Below, one piece after another: positions 9,811 through 18,008 of a stretch of DNA of 20,000 bases; positions within the stretch are counted from its first letter, which is position 1, and every line of letters starts with the position of its first letter. The notes under the pieces were generated by a model. The model was not told where the DNA came from. It saw nothing but the letters and a program-made list of their open reading frames with translations, and ran no database searches. Source of the DNA: Bigelowiella natans CCMP2755 (taxonomy: Eukaryota; Cercozoa; Chlorarachniophyceae); assembly GCA_000320545.1 (NCBI GenBank), contig ADNK01000583.1, positions 1 through 20,000 on the forward strand. The letters are read 5' to 3'. A program made the position numbers and the translations under genes.

Positions 9811-10128
9811 TACTATTACTACCAAAACTACAAGTAACAAAAGACCCTCCTCGTCCTTCCTTTACCGGGACTTGGATTGTTCGTGATGGGTGGTGTCAGA
9901 TAAAACTACGGTATGAAAAGGGGACTCTATTGAAACCTATTTTCGACACTGTCGCTTCCATCAAAGGTATGGAACAACCATCCATAAGAACGAACTTACT
10001 GCTACCGATGATGATGCACCAATGTTGAACGAGTTGTTTGTTTGTGCGTCGCCGTCGTCGTCACCGGTTTGCCATTTCTCACAGACTTTATTGAGAAATT
10101 CTCAGGAAAGGATGCAAAGGAGTTGTAG
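5807..10128 (+). CDS. Eleven-exon putative single-pass membrane protein (unrecognised)
   Basis: Exons 5807-5969, 6154-6292, 6389-6451, 6875-7111, 7319-7436, 7909-7961, 8884-8960, 9276-9426, 9535-9626, 9844-9966 and 10085-10128 join in frame to 419 aa. Residues 1-17 look like a signal peptide. Next is a Ser/Glu/Leu-rich region and two tandem 18-residue copies (130-147, 148-165), each starting SATDIVATANGDGK. A hydrophobic span (202-228, IFPWHLAMLFVVAFGVSYSIY) is the likely membrane anchor. After it come ALKLYQLNEANCEDNLG, a small Cys motif CPQTCEIC (266-273), Ala8 (301-308) and Ala10 (341-350) tracts and a Met-rich stretch, then the block FTGTWIVRDGWCQIKLRYEK and the C-terminus FSGKDAKEL. Strongest exons: 4 to 8 and 10. 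Several donors are weak (GTTCAT, GTTCGT, GTTATC, GTTGGT) and the 3' end is debatable. It could be two genes. No family recognised. Confidence 0.55.
6690..6803. repeat. CTA/CTG and GTAG simple repeats
   Basis: A run of CTA triplets (about 6695-6735) followed by seven GTAG tetranucleotide units (about 6774-6803), inside predicted intron 6452-6874. Confidence 0.9.
6900..7007 (+). repeat. 54-bp exact tandem duplication within an exon
   Basis: Two adjacent identical 54-bp copies (6900-6953 and 6954-7007) encode two identical 18-residue units in the exon 6875-7111. Length is a multiple of three and there are no differences between copies, so the duplication is recent and keeps the frame, which supports the reading frame chosen here. 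Confidence 0.95.
7671..7889. repeat. 55-bp minisatellite, four copies
   Basis: Four head-to-tail copies of a 55-bp unit begin at 7671, 7726, 7781 and 7836. They are identical except for one C-to-T change in the last copy. The period is not a multiple of three. The array ends about 19 bp before the acceptor of the exon at 7909 and lies inside predicted intron 7437-7908. Confidence 0.97.
7986..8016. repeat. (AGT)n microsatellite
   Basis: About ten AGT triplets in predicted intron 7962-8883. Confidence 0.92.
8115..8456. repeat. 45-bp minisatellite, seven full copies plus a partial one
   Basis: Copies of a 45-bp unit starting TCTATATTGCAACATTC begin at 8115, 8160, 8205, 8250, 8295, 8340, 8389 and 8438. 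The last full copies are longer by 4 bp because an internal ATAT expands. Because 45 is a multiple of three, both strands stay open through the array and give spurious repetitive peptides. It lies inside predicted intron 7962-8883. Confidence 0.97.
8490..8552. repeat. Compound (CA)n(TA)n microsatellite
   Basis: A CA run of about 28 bp passes directly into a TA run of about 34 bp, inside the same intron as the 45-bp minisatellite. Confidence 0.95.
8763..8846. repeat. 45-bp direct duplication
   Basis: GATAATTAGAACATAAGAGG starts at 8767 and again at 8812 (period 45). Both copies extend through GATGATTAGTGCTAT. The position is the 3' part of predicted intron 7962-8883. Confidence 0.92.
8993..9100. 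repeat. Clustered AGT, GTT and GAT microsatellites
   Basis: An AGT run (about 8993-9024), a GTT run (about 9055-9075) and a GAT run (about 9073-9100) sit within 110 bp in predicted intron 8961-9275. Confidence 0.93.
9722..9821. repeat. (CTA)n imperfect microsatellite
   Basis: About 100 bp of CTA/CTACTATTA triplets in predicted intron 9627-9843, ending shortly before the acceptor at 9843. Frames crossing it give Leu, Tyr, Thr, Val or Ser runs and are not counted as genes. Confidence 0.92.
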
Positions 10129-10400
10129 GTATTTCTCAATACGAGTGAGTTGTCAAATGTACCAGCAAAATATCAGCAAGTGTTTGAGCAAGCGAAATTT
10201 TTGGTGCGGAAAGTGTCATCGTCTTTCTATTTGTGCACCACAATGCATCCAAGACAACGGAAAGTTCAAGTTGCCACGATGACAATGGTTCAAGTACGAA
10301 ATGCAAAATCGCATTCAAGCTGCAACTCAAGCAACAGCATTGAGTTATCCACAAAATTTGAAATCCGGTGACAGTGCGCATCCATGAGGGAAGTGTCGTT
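10129..10400 (+). other. 3' flank with leftover coding-like frames
   Basis: Downstream of the TAG at 10126-10128 the same frame stays open to 10371. It reads SELSNVPAKYQQVFEQAK and FLVRKVSSSFYLCTT, which looks protein-like. A second frame is open to 10282 and includes FWCGKCHRLSICAPQC. Either the gene ending at 10128 continues through an unresolved splice, or this is 3' UTR or the relic of an exon. A donor-like GTAGGT at 10125 would allow a 52-nt intron into the second frame. Confidence 0.3.
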
Positions 10401-11350
10401 TTGCATTCAGTTATCCGAATGAAAGATCAGTAGCTCGTGCGTGTGATCAAGGGCTACTTGTTTTATTTTGGGGAGCACACATCATGTGCGCGAAGCATGA
10501 CCACAGTGCTAGAGCGCGCTAGCATTCATGCGATGCATGCTTGCACTGCGAGGCTGCACGCATGTGCACCATTTGAATTGTGCTGTGCTTGCGGTGGTGC
10601 AGCTGCATGTGATGCACATCCAGCACAAACCATGTAACACTCAGATCAACCAAGGGTGCAGCAGCATGCAACGCGACACCACACCAAGTGACGCTTGAAA
10701 ACTGCTCGAACGTGATGAGAAACAACGCTAGAACGCTCGAGCAAGTTTCAGGGCGCGCGTGTCGCGCATGCATTTCCTGCTCTGCATGCTTTTTTGCGTG
10801 TTTTTTTGTCATTTTTCCAACCCTCAGATTTGGAAAATTCTCACGCTGTTTTGAACACGATGGCTCGATCGCACGACATGCAAATCCACAATTGAGCATC
10901 GCGCACACTTTTGGCAAACCAATAATGCTGCGCACGGTTTGAGTTTCGGAGCAAAATAACGTTTTTAATTTGAGAGTGAACGTCACGTTGCAAAAAATTT
11001 CAAAATCGAGTTTTTGCACCTTTTGCGCGCGTCAACTTTCACCAGTTCAACACAACGCAAAAGGGTGTTTGAGTGTTTGAGCGCATTTGAAGCCAGCAGA
11101 AGCTCGTCAGAGTCCACCAGAGTGCGTTCGCAATGCATGGCAATGTTTTTTTGTGGTTTTCCAGGCTTTTTGAAAAAAAAATTCGTGGTGCGGCCGCCGG
11201 TCACAAGTTTCTGCTGGTTGTGTGTGTCAGAAGGTTACCGGCGCACAAGAAGCATCAATCTAGTAGTGGTGAGTTGCATCCGCCGTAGCCGCCTTGCAGT
11301 GCACGTACACACGTGCAAATTGGAGTTTGCTAGCTAAATCATGTAATCAG
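10400..11350. other. Microsatellite-poor, gene-free block 2
   Basis: About 950 bp lacking simple repeats, with many GCATGC, TGTGC, GCGCG and CATGTGCAC-like words and several A and T homopolymers. Open frames on both strands (up to 166 codons) have odd composition rich in Cys, His, Ala and Arg and no splice partners. It resembles the blocks at 1480-2500 and 16800-17350 and is probably intergenic repeat-derived DNA. Confidence 0.45.
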
Positions 11351-11484
11351 TGCTACATGTGTGTGACAATTGAAAAATATTTAATTAATTCATTACATCC
11401 GTCTCACATCTAACGAAGTATTTTTCTTGCAACCTCTCGTTTCTGTTGCATTGGCAATAACTTTTGTCTCTAGATTCACTATCA

Positions 11485-11780
11485 CTAATGCCATTCAGCG
11501 ATCATAACCTTGTATTCTGCATCCCCAGTGTTGGTGATGCTACCCTCAAAAGGGTCGCCATTCCACCAGTATGTTCCACGATATCTGGTAATGATACCCA
11601 AATTATTACTTTTGCTTAGCAGCTACTTATATGTGTGCGGATTAGATCTATCACCTTGTTATTTCTTTAGTACCTCCCGCACTATTCACCTTAAGCTTCC
11701 CTCCTTCAATAGAGTAGGAGTAATAACACCAAGCGTTACCGTTTTTCAAAAAAAGAGAAAGTGAAGCATGCCTCTCTCTC

Positions 11781-11838
<58 letters not shown>

Positions 11839-13796
11839 GCACTCACATTTTTGCACAACCTGTGTGTGTGTGTGTGTGTGTGCGCACGCGCGCACTTGTG
11901 TATGCGTTTGTTGTGTTCTTCCGCGAAATCACGAGACGAAGACTACGACGACGGGGAATGATGATGATGATGATGATGATGATGATGTTGTTGTTGTCTC
12001 TACCCTTGTAGCACATACACAGCTTCGGAAATGACAACGAGAGGTCCTTTACAGTTTCTCCGGTCGGGATGCTCAGCATGTAGACGCGCATACGCTGGAA
12101 GAAAAATGAGAAATAGCGTTTAGCATGCAGCAATTGTCGCACAGAGATGTTAAGAAAACGCCGGCCCTCTACCTTGCCGCCTTTCGTATAATTATCAAAA
12201 ATAAGTCTGATGTTCTTAGTGTCTTTAAGCGGCTTGACTTTGTACTCTTTAGTTTTCTAAAGAGAGGGAGGAAGAGGAAGAGGTGAATAGGAAGATTGAT
12301 AAGTGCAGTATTGGGCGATGGCGGTCAGAGCGGTTACAGCTGATATGGTGTTGTATAAAGAATTGTAGGCGTTTGTTTGTGAAGGCATAAATGATTCATT
12401 TGGATACGTATGACAACACACCAAGGACTTGATCTCTACATCAAGGCCATGCATCCAATTCGGCCCCAGATTGGAGATGCGGTGAATAATTGGCTGCGGC
12501 GAGAAAATAACAACAACAATAACAACAACAAGTTAATACCATGAACAACAGCAAAATAAGAATAGGCGTAATAATTAATTAGCGTCGTCATAAATGACCT
12601 CGGTGCAATAGCACGCACCTGAAGCGTTTCCTGCCTCTATTTCTAATTATGATGGTAATAATGTGGCAGAAGAGGCCAGATCATCATCGACACGGAAAGA
12701 AGCAGAAGCAGCATCTAAAATTGCTAGGGGCTAATGACTTTTGTAGAAGGTAGCAATTGATAATACCAAATTCATGCACTGGACAGCCCTGTTGTTCATT
12801 CCTAATGGAACAATAACCAATAATAACACCAACAAAGAGATTTTTTATTTAGATCGTCATAGCTTGACTGCAATGGTGAAGAGTACCGAACGCGTGTGGA
12901 ATTGAAGAACACGAAAAAAGAATCTACCGAATGCCTGATTAATAAAGGTATATGGCAAATGAAAAAGAAAGTAGAATAACGCCACAGCCCAGCTCATGGA
13001 CTCTTCTCTCATGATCAGTGGTGCTGCCATAGCCAAGCTCATGGATTCTTCTTCATGATCATGGATTCTATTCTCATGATCATAGATTCTTCTCTCACGA
13101 TCAGTGGTGCTACTACTACTATGCAACAACAGCTAACGAGCAAGCAACCTGTGGAACAGCGTTTTGTCTTTTGGGGGGAAACGAAAGCGAATAACCCGAC
13201 AGAACCTGGTGGGGGTGGTGGCAAACACGGCATCATTGATGCAAGCACGTCGCGATCAAACTTTCACTTTGATCAACAACAGTGCCATCATCATCATCAT
13301 TATCATCATCATCATCATCTGCGTGACCCTTTTCACAACCTCATAAATGTTTTTAGGTTGTGGCAATGCCGCTGTTGCTTGTTATTAGTTAAAGCTTTGT
13401 ACGAGGAGTGAGTGGGGTGAGTCATCATCATCACAAATTACTATCATGACGACAACAACAACAATAACAACGTGCTTACTCATTGTCCATCTCCACGAAA
13501 TGCCTTGGTTCATCGTAGACTTCCACCCACGCCTCTGATGATGCCGGTGGTTTAGGGTCCTTCGCACGTTTGTTCCACGAAAATGTTTCATCCTAACAAC
13601 GACGCATGTGTTTGAGCGAAAATGTGACACAACTTATACGATGATTCCAGACCTTTGCTTCGTGTTGGGCTTTCTCATTTCCTCGTTTTGTGCTGAAAAT
13701 ATATGAGAATTTTCTAGATCCGAGGACATAGCCAATGCCAAAGCTCAACCCCGCAAGTCCAAGTGCGTTGATACTCTTGAGCGATGTTGTTGTCAT
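11485..13796 (-). CDS. Multi-exon gene, N-terminal hydrophobic segment and unrecognised C-terminal domain
   Basis: Minus-strand exons 13796-13653, 13592-13480, 12801-12767, 12714-about 12692, one tiny exon ending at 12619, then 12493-12422, 12256-12173, 12094-12004, 11703-11655 and 11584-11485 (stop TAG). The N-terminus has a Gly/Leu-rich hydrophobic stretch (INALGLAGLSFGIGYVLG, about residues 9-26), possibly an anchor or targeting signal. Exon two gives SEAWVEVYDEPRHFVEMDNE. The C-terminal block reads ISNLGPNWMHGLDVEIKSLK, then KNIRLIFDNYTKGGKRMRVY, SLSFPKLCMCYKGGKLK and RGTYWWNGDPFEGSITNTGD before IAEWH. Acceptors at 13593, 12494, 12257 and 12095 are textbook. From 12493 to the stop all phases agree. 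The middle (12619-12801) is uncertain, and two adjacent genes are possible: the frame in exon two also meets a TAA at 13476 if the GTAAGC donor at 13479 is not used. Family unknown. Confidence 0.62.
11773..11881. repeat. (CT)n, (CA)n and (TG)n microsatellite cluster
   Basis: A CT run (about 11784-11820) passes into a CA run (11820-11838), then after 24 bp a TG run (about 11862-11881). All lie in predicted intron 11704-12003. Frames through them yield SLSL, THTH and CVCV peptides that are artefacts. Confidence 0.94.
11959..11987. repeat. (GAT)n microsatellite
   Basis: Nine or more GAT triplets followed by GTT triplets, immediately beside the donor side of predicted intron 11704-12003. Confidence 0.92.
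12978..13115. repeat. Irregular repeat around CTCATGGATTCTTC and GATCAGTGGTGCT
   Basis: The words CTCATGGA(C/T)TCTTC, CATGATCATGGATTCT and GATCAGTGGTGCT recur several times. The stretch lies in the long predicted intron between exons 13480 and 12801 of the minus-strand gene. Confidence 0.7.
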
Positions 13797-14219
13797 CGAG
13801 AACAGCTGATCGAATGGGGCCCCGGATGGTATTTCTCCTCACCAGCACCTTTGTTCACTGCGTTCTTCGTGGTCGTAATGGCAGGGTGGTTCTGTGTTTT
13901 GTCAGTTCATTGTTGTTGTTGTTGTTGTTGTTGTTATTGTTATCGTCTTTCTTGTCAGTATTTGTACTGGAACTTTCAGATGATGATTTGTATTAAGAAA
14001 GCTCGGTGTACTAACAAATTTTGCTATGTTTTGCCATGCAAGTTTTGACTTTCGCAATGTCCGTAAAAAGACAACATCCACTATGAAAATCACTTCGGTG
14101 TAACAACATAGCTGGGAAGTCAAGGGCGCGAAAAGATTAACTAACTAACTAACTAGCTCCTCCAGTAAATCTGGAAATTATTCCCCAAATTTCTAAAGTC
14201 ACGCGTCCATTATGAGACA
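13797..14219. other. No gene seen; GTT and TAAC repeats
   Basis: The upstream flank of the minus-strand gene starting at 13796. It contains a GTT run (about 13911-13934) and a short TAAC tetranucleotide run (about 14137-14155). Open frames here are short and repeat-driven. I see no tRNA or other RNA. Confidence 0.5.
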
Positions 14220-14498
14220 CTATAATAAAATGCAGTCAAGGATGATGATGCGACTAGAAACAGCAGCAGCAGCAGCATCAGTACTAGATCCGTACTTGTA
14301 CTTGTAGTAGTACTTGATCACGGGATGTGTTTGTTTAACTTGGATCTTGCTCACTTTCCTACTACTTATTACTACCACAAAGATCATTATGGCTGCCAAT
14401 GCTCCAAGACTCTCCTTCCTATTCTCCCTTGTCGTGAGAATTATCTTTGAGGTCCTACTATGCATCTCTTCCACTCCACCGCAACGGCATTGCATCAT
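14220..14498 (-). CDS. Coding-like open region, uncertain
   Basis: The minus strand is open for 92 codons. It reads CGGVEEMHSRTSKIILTTRE, then a hydrophobic stretch (ALAAIMIFVVVIS), then KIQVKQTHPVIKYYYKYKYG and a polyalanine run from a GCT repeat, ending IIILDCILL. A GTGAGC donor-like site at 14370 would end an exon after ISSRK. The plus strand over the same bases is also open and hydrophobic, so strand and reality are both uncertain. No motif recognised. Confidence 0.2.
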   Translation of the reverse strand: MMQCRCGGVEEMHSRTSKIILTTRENRKESLGALAAIMIFVVVISSRKVSKIQVKQTHPVIKYYYKYKYGSSTDAAAAAVSSRIIILDCILL

Positions 14499-14737
14499 CT
14501 ATTTGGAATCACCATCATTTTGTCAACTTAGGCTCTTCGGTGTGTGTTAGGACGGTATGTGAGGACAATCACGGACATTTTTCGGTGTATCTGTCCTCCA
14601 TACAAAGATGTGTGGTTTTATCTTCCCATTATCGCGAAGGCTTCTTCATCATCAGCAGCATCCAAAGTGATTATCAATGAAAACAGGACATACAAAGGTT
14701 GTTGAGCGATCAGCAACTATTCTGACCAACTGTCTGC

Positions 14738-14924
14738 TCAGATCATAGTTGCTTTAACAATCGACGACGCGCCCAGTATCAACGCTGGATGTTTTAGGTG
14801 GTAATTTCATATGAATAGTAATGAGTAGTGATCATTGTACCAATTGGTCATTTGCAAATCGTTCTTACTTACTAGGAAACTTCTTGATATCCTGAGGAAA
14901 TACCACGTATGGCGAGCGATGTTG
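14738..14924 (-). CDS. Two 3' exons of an unrecognised gene
   Basis: The exon 14924-14873 follows a good acceptor (AATTTGCAG) and reads QHRSPYVVFPQDIKKFP before a GTAAGT donor in phase 1. A second exon, 14784-14738, opens after CATCCAG in phase 1 and reads LILGASSIVKATMI before TGA. The phases agree and the donor is canonical. The upstream exons were not found; they would lie at higher coordinates, where the opposite strand carries the open frame 15019-15246. An overlapping frame (DLSRQLVRIVADRSTTF, about 14685-14735, followed by GTATGT) could be a continuation instead of the stop. Family unknown. Confidence 0.35.
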
Positions 14925-15018
14925 CTGCAAATTAAGTTGTTTAAGTTTATGTTCAATGTATTTCTGAGTTTAGAATTGGTGCGGCTTATTTCACCGCCAA
15001 GCGGTTTATAAATGCATA

Positions 15019-15053
<35 letters not shown>

Positions 15054-15246
15054 TATTGTCATTATTTTTGAAGGTGAAAGTGACTTTTTTTATTATTTCG
15101 GGCCACATCACAACCGAAGAGGTATTATTACAAAAAATCACTTCGAGTTAACGACAGAGAGTATAAAGTTAAATGCTTTCGAGCTTTTGCTCTTACACTT
15201 GACTCACACGCCGCCGGAAAATATTTTCAAATCTATTGCAGCATAG
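15019..15246 (+). CDS. 75-codon open frame beginning in an ATG repeat
   Basis: A plus-strand frame starts within an ATG/GAT run (11 successive ATG codons, about 15019-15051). It continues as NIVIIFEGESDFFYYFGP, RRGIITKNHFELTTESIKLN and AFELLLLHLTHTPPENIFKS before TAG. The composition after the Met run looks protein-like (mixed charge, alternating hydrophobics). The start is arbitrary because any ATG of the repeat could serve, or it may be an exon whose acceptor lies upstream. No splice donor lies close to the stop, so if real this is a terminal exon or a single-exon gene. No family recognised. Confidence 0.33.
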
Positions 15247-15426
15247 AGATTTAATGATTCAGGCTGCTAATGACGGACACTTCTTCGCAAACCATATGGT
15301 ACCTCCTATTACCATTTAGTCAAATCAAAAGGAGGAGGGAGATCGCTTTAACACTCACTATTCAGAAATTCTTCGTCTTCTTATCAATACGTAAGAAATA
15401 TGTCACTTTTAAATATCGAATAGACT

Positions 15427-15605
15427 ATGGACACCCCGAGCATTTGGTTCTCTAGAGATGAATTTAAGGGAAAACTCAAAGAATGTCAGAAGGTGTGTTG
15501 CAGTGCTTGAGAAACAAATAGAGAGGCCGCAGCCAACACGGAAAGTCCGAAATAGGAGGGAAAGGAAGTTGTATCGACAAAATAAAATAGTGAGGAATAG
15601 CAAGC

Positions 15606-15646
<41 letters not shown>

Positions 15647-16525
15647 AATGCCACCACCGTAGTCACACGTGAATAATATGGTGCTGGTGTTTATTATTGT
15701 TATATGTAGGTAGTAGATACATATCAGTTGTCTAATGCTACTCAAAATTTGGATGATGAATGTGGAGGGCTGCTGAGGAAAAGGAGAGGGAAAAGACGGG
15801 AGGACAACATTAACGATATGAAAAAAAGTACGAGGAAAAAGGAAAAAGATGATCCACGATGCAAATTCTTCCGTCCACCAAGTGCGATGCAAAATTTTAC
15901 AATGGCATCTGTTTTGAAAGAACTCAAGTATGTTTCTGGTAAGATAAAAGTTGTGATGATGATTATTACCTATCACCCTTTGAAGGCTTGTGTATTTGTT
16001 GATGGTTTTGTTCATGACGTGGTGTCGATGATTTATCTGTGATCGAAGTTCTGGCAGATGCATATTCAGGAGACCCAGGTGAGATGTTTGTTGGTTGACA
16101 CTATAGCATAGAAGTAGTAATGAATGAGCGAAGTGTTTTCTTCTTTTTCTATTTGTTGATTAATAATTAATTAAGAACCTGCTGGGAGAGTCACAACATC
16201 TCAAAATTGAGAGGTTTCAAGTTTGTATATCATAACTGATTAGCAATTGATGATGCCTCGTTCCATGCATCCTACCTATACGACATGGCTAGGCCAGGAA
16301 GCATACTTTTGGTAACAAGTGACTAGATGTAGTGTCATCTTATATCGTCATCCCGTACAAATTGTGAGGTCTCTTGTCCATAAAGATGCATAGTCCCGAA
16401 ACAAGTAATCATCGAATCCAAACGATAAAGGTGCTAGAGCTGCTCCTACCAAGGATGCTCAAAGCGGTATGTGCATCGACGGGCGTTGCCATGCTCACAA
16501 AGATTTAGAAATTGTTGGTTCGTGA
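15427..16525 (+). CDS. Small basic protein with SIWFSRDEFK start, five exons
   Basis: Exons 15427-15492, 15728-15938, 16049-16078, 16244-16311 and 16454-16525 join in frame to 148 aa. The ATG opens MDTPSIWFSRDEFKGKLKEC and is followed by a good GTGTGT donor. Exon two carries two basic clusters (RKRRGKRR and KKSTRKKEK, residues 39-62), a likely bipartite nuclear signal, then RCKFFRPPSAMQNFTMASVL. Exon three is only 30 nt (VLADAYSGDP). The first three exons have matching phases and clear donors (GTGTGT, GTAAGA, GTGAGA) and I trust them. The 3' end is less sure: an alternative terminal exon at 16176-16210 also fits (EPAGRVTTSQN, then TGA). The SIWFSRDEFK start resembles, from memory, an N-terminal module frequent in diatom proteins of unknown role. 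Intron one holds a GA run (15607-15645). Confidence 0.58.
15607..15645. repeat. (GA)n microsatellite
   Basis: A GA run of about 39 bp inside intron 15493-15727 of the basic-protein gene. Frames across it give Arg-Glu repeats that are not protein-coding in this model. Confidence 0.94.
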
Positions 16526-17404
16526 TATCTTTATTATTCATTTTAGATATATATGTAATCATGAGATAAAGGTTTCACATGCATCGTATTAAATCGCTAT
16601 AGACCCATGTCCGGTTTTTCTTTTGGTATGTAGGGATTTCAGTTCGCCACCCTAAAATCTTTCCATCCTGCATCTTCCATCACCTCATGATACGACAGAT
16701 TTTTGTTAATAAAACAAGGTGCAGTAGTTAGTTAAGTCATGTTGGATTTCGTCGATCATGCTCATTCACAGTGAATCCGATTATGCTCATTCATGAATAC
16801 AGTGCTATCGTTGAAGCACCTCAGCCACCATCTGAATTTTCAGATTGCTTTTGTGCTTAACAAGTGGTTCATTTTGATAGCATGATGGCTCGTCAGCCAT
16901 GATCATAGCTGTGCATTTCAAATTGAAATGCAAAAATCATTGCGAAATCAGGTAGATGCAAAGTGCAATTTGAAGCTACTTGCTGCAAACCAGCATTATG
17001 TTAGCTGCACAACTCGCTCAGAAGCATAACATTGGATGCAGTAGCAATGAAATCTGATTTGATGCGCAATGCAATGTTGCCACCGCTGATGTTGCATTGC
17101 AGCAAAAAAAATTCCGTTTTCAAGCTGGCGTAGCGTTGAGTGGAATTGTTATAGGGATAGGGACATTTATGTCTTTACATTGTGGACAACGTACGTACTC
17201 GGTCACACCACCATTCATCGGCGCATCACGCTCGTCATGAATGTGCACAACATGCACATGGAGCACAAAGCTCACGTACATGTGCGCATGTCGTGCAAGG
17301 GTTCATTGGCTTGCATTGCACACAGCACCGAGCTACGCTCTTCAAAAATCAATGTAGGGTCTAAAGGACAGCAAACAATGAAACTCAATTTGCCAAAACC
17401 ACAA
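16526..17404. other. Intergenic, includes microsatellite-poor block 3
   Basis: No gene was found. From about 16800 the sequence takes on the texture of the blocks at 1480 and 10400 (words GCATTGCA, TGTGCA, GCAATG, CATGCACATG, no microsatellites). It contains a perfect inverted repeat at 16912-16932 and an ATGGCT/AGCCAT hairpin at about 16885-16900. It lies between the 3' ends of two convergent genes, so terminators or polyadenylation signals would be expected, but I could not pick any out. Confidence 0.45.
16912..16932. repeat. Perfect inverted repeat, 10-bp arms
   Basis: TGCATTTCAA and its reverse complement TTGAAATGCA are separated by one A. The loop is too small for a hairpin, so in DNA it would act as a palindromic protein site if anything. 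Confidence 0.9.
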
Positions 17405-17971
17405 TCAATCTGGATTTTCATCCTGAACAAATTCTGGATTTACTTGGGCGTTGTTTCCAAATCCGAGTTTGTTCGATATGGCTCGTTTCACAGTAAATAT
17501 TCGCGCCTTCTTACTCTGATCTTTTGACTGTGCTGTCACAACACTTCCTGCCACATGATCTTTTGTCTCTGCTGTCACAACACTTCCTGCCACAACAGGA
17601 GTTCCGTTGCCGTTTGCCGGTGGAACACTTGCAGCAGACTTCCTTTCAAAACAGTCGCAATTGCAGTCGCAACTGCAGTTGTCCCACCAACAAAAGCAGC
17701 AAGGGCACCGATCCTCGCAATGAATATCCCTTTCGAATTCATCAAAAATCCAGCAGCAGTCGTCGCCACAACAGTCACAATCGCCGCAACAGTCACAATC
17801 GCCGCAATCATTGTCACTATTAATAGATAAGAGGAAAAACCAAAATATGGTCATGACTAAAGAAATGCAGAGGATAGGGACGGCCCATTCTTCGAACACC
17901 CATGGTTGATGCGACAACTCATCCAAATTAACGGTGCCTCCTGATAAATAAGTAGATATATGTATAGTATA

Positions 17972-18008
<37 letters not shown>

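Noticed and set aside
9448-9840. Val-rich and other long frames on the minus strand across CTA repeats
   Set aside because: Composition is purely repeat-derived and there are no flanking exons.
10519-11019. 166-codon minus-strand open frame
   Set aside because: Composition is Cys/His/Lys-rich and irregular, with no motif, splice context or codon pattern; it lies in a repeat-like block.
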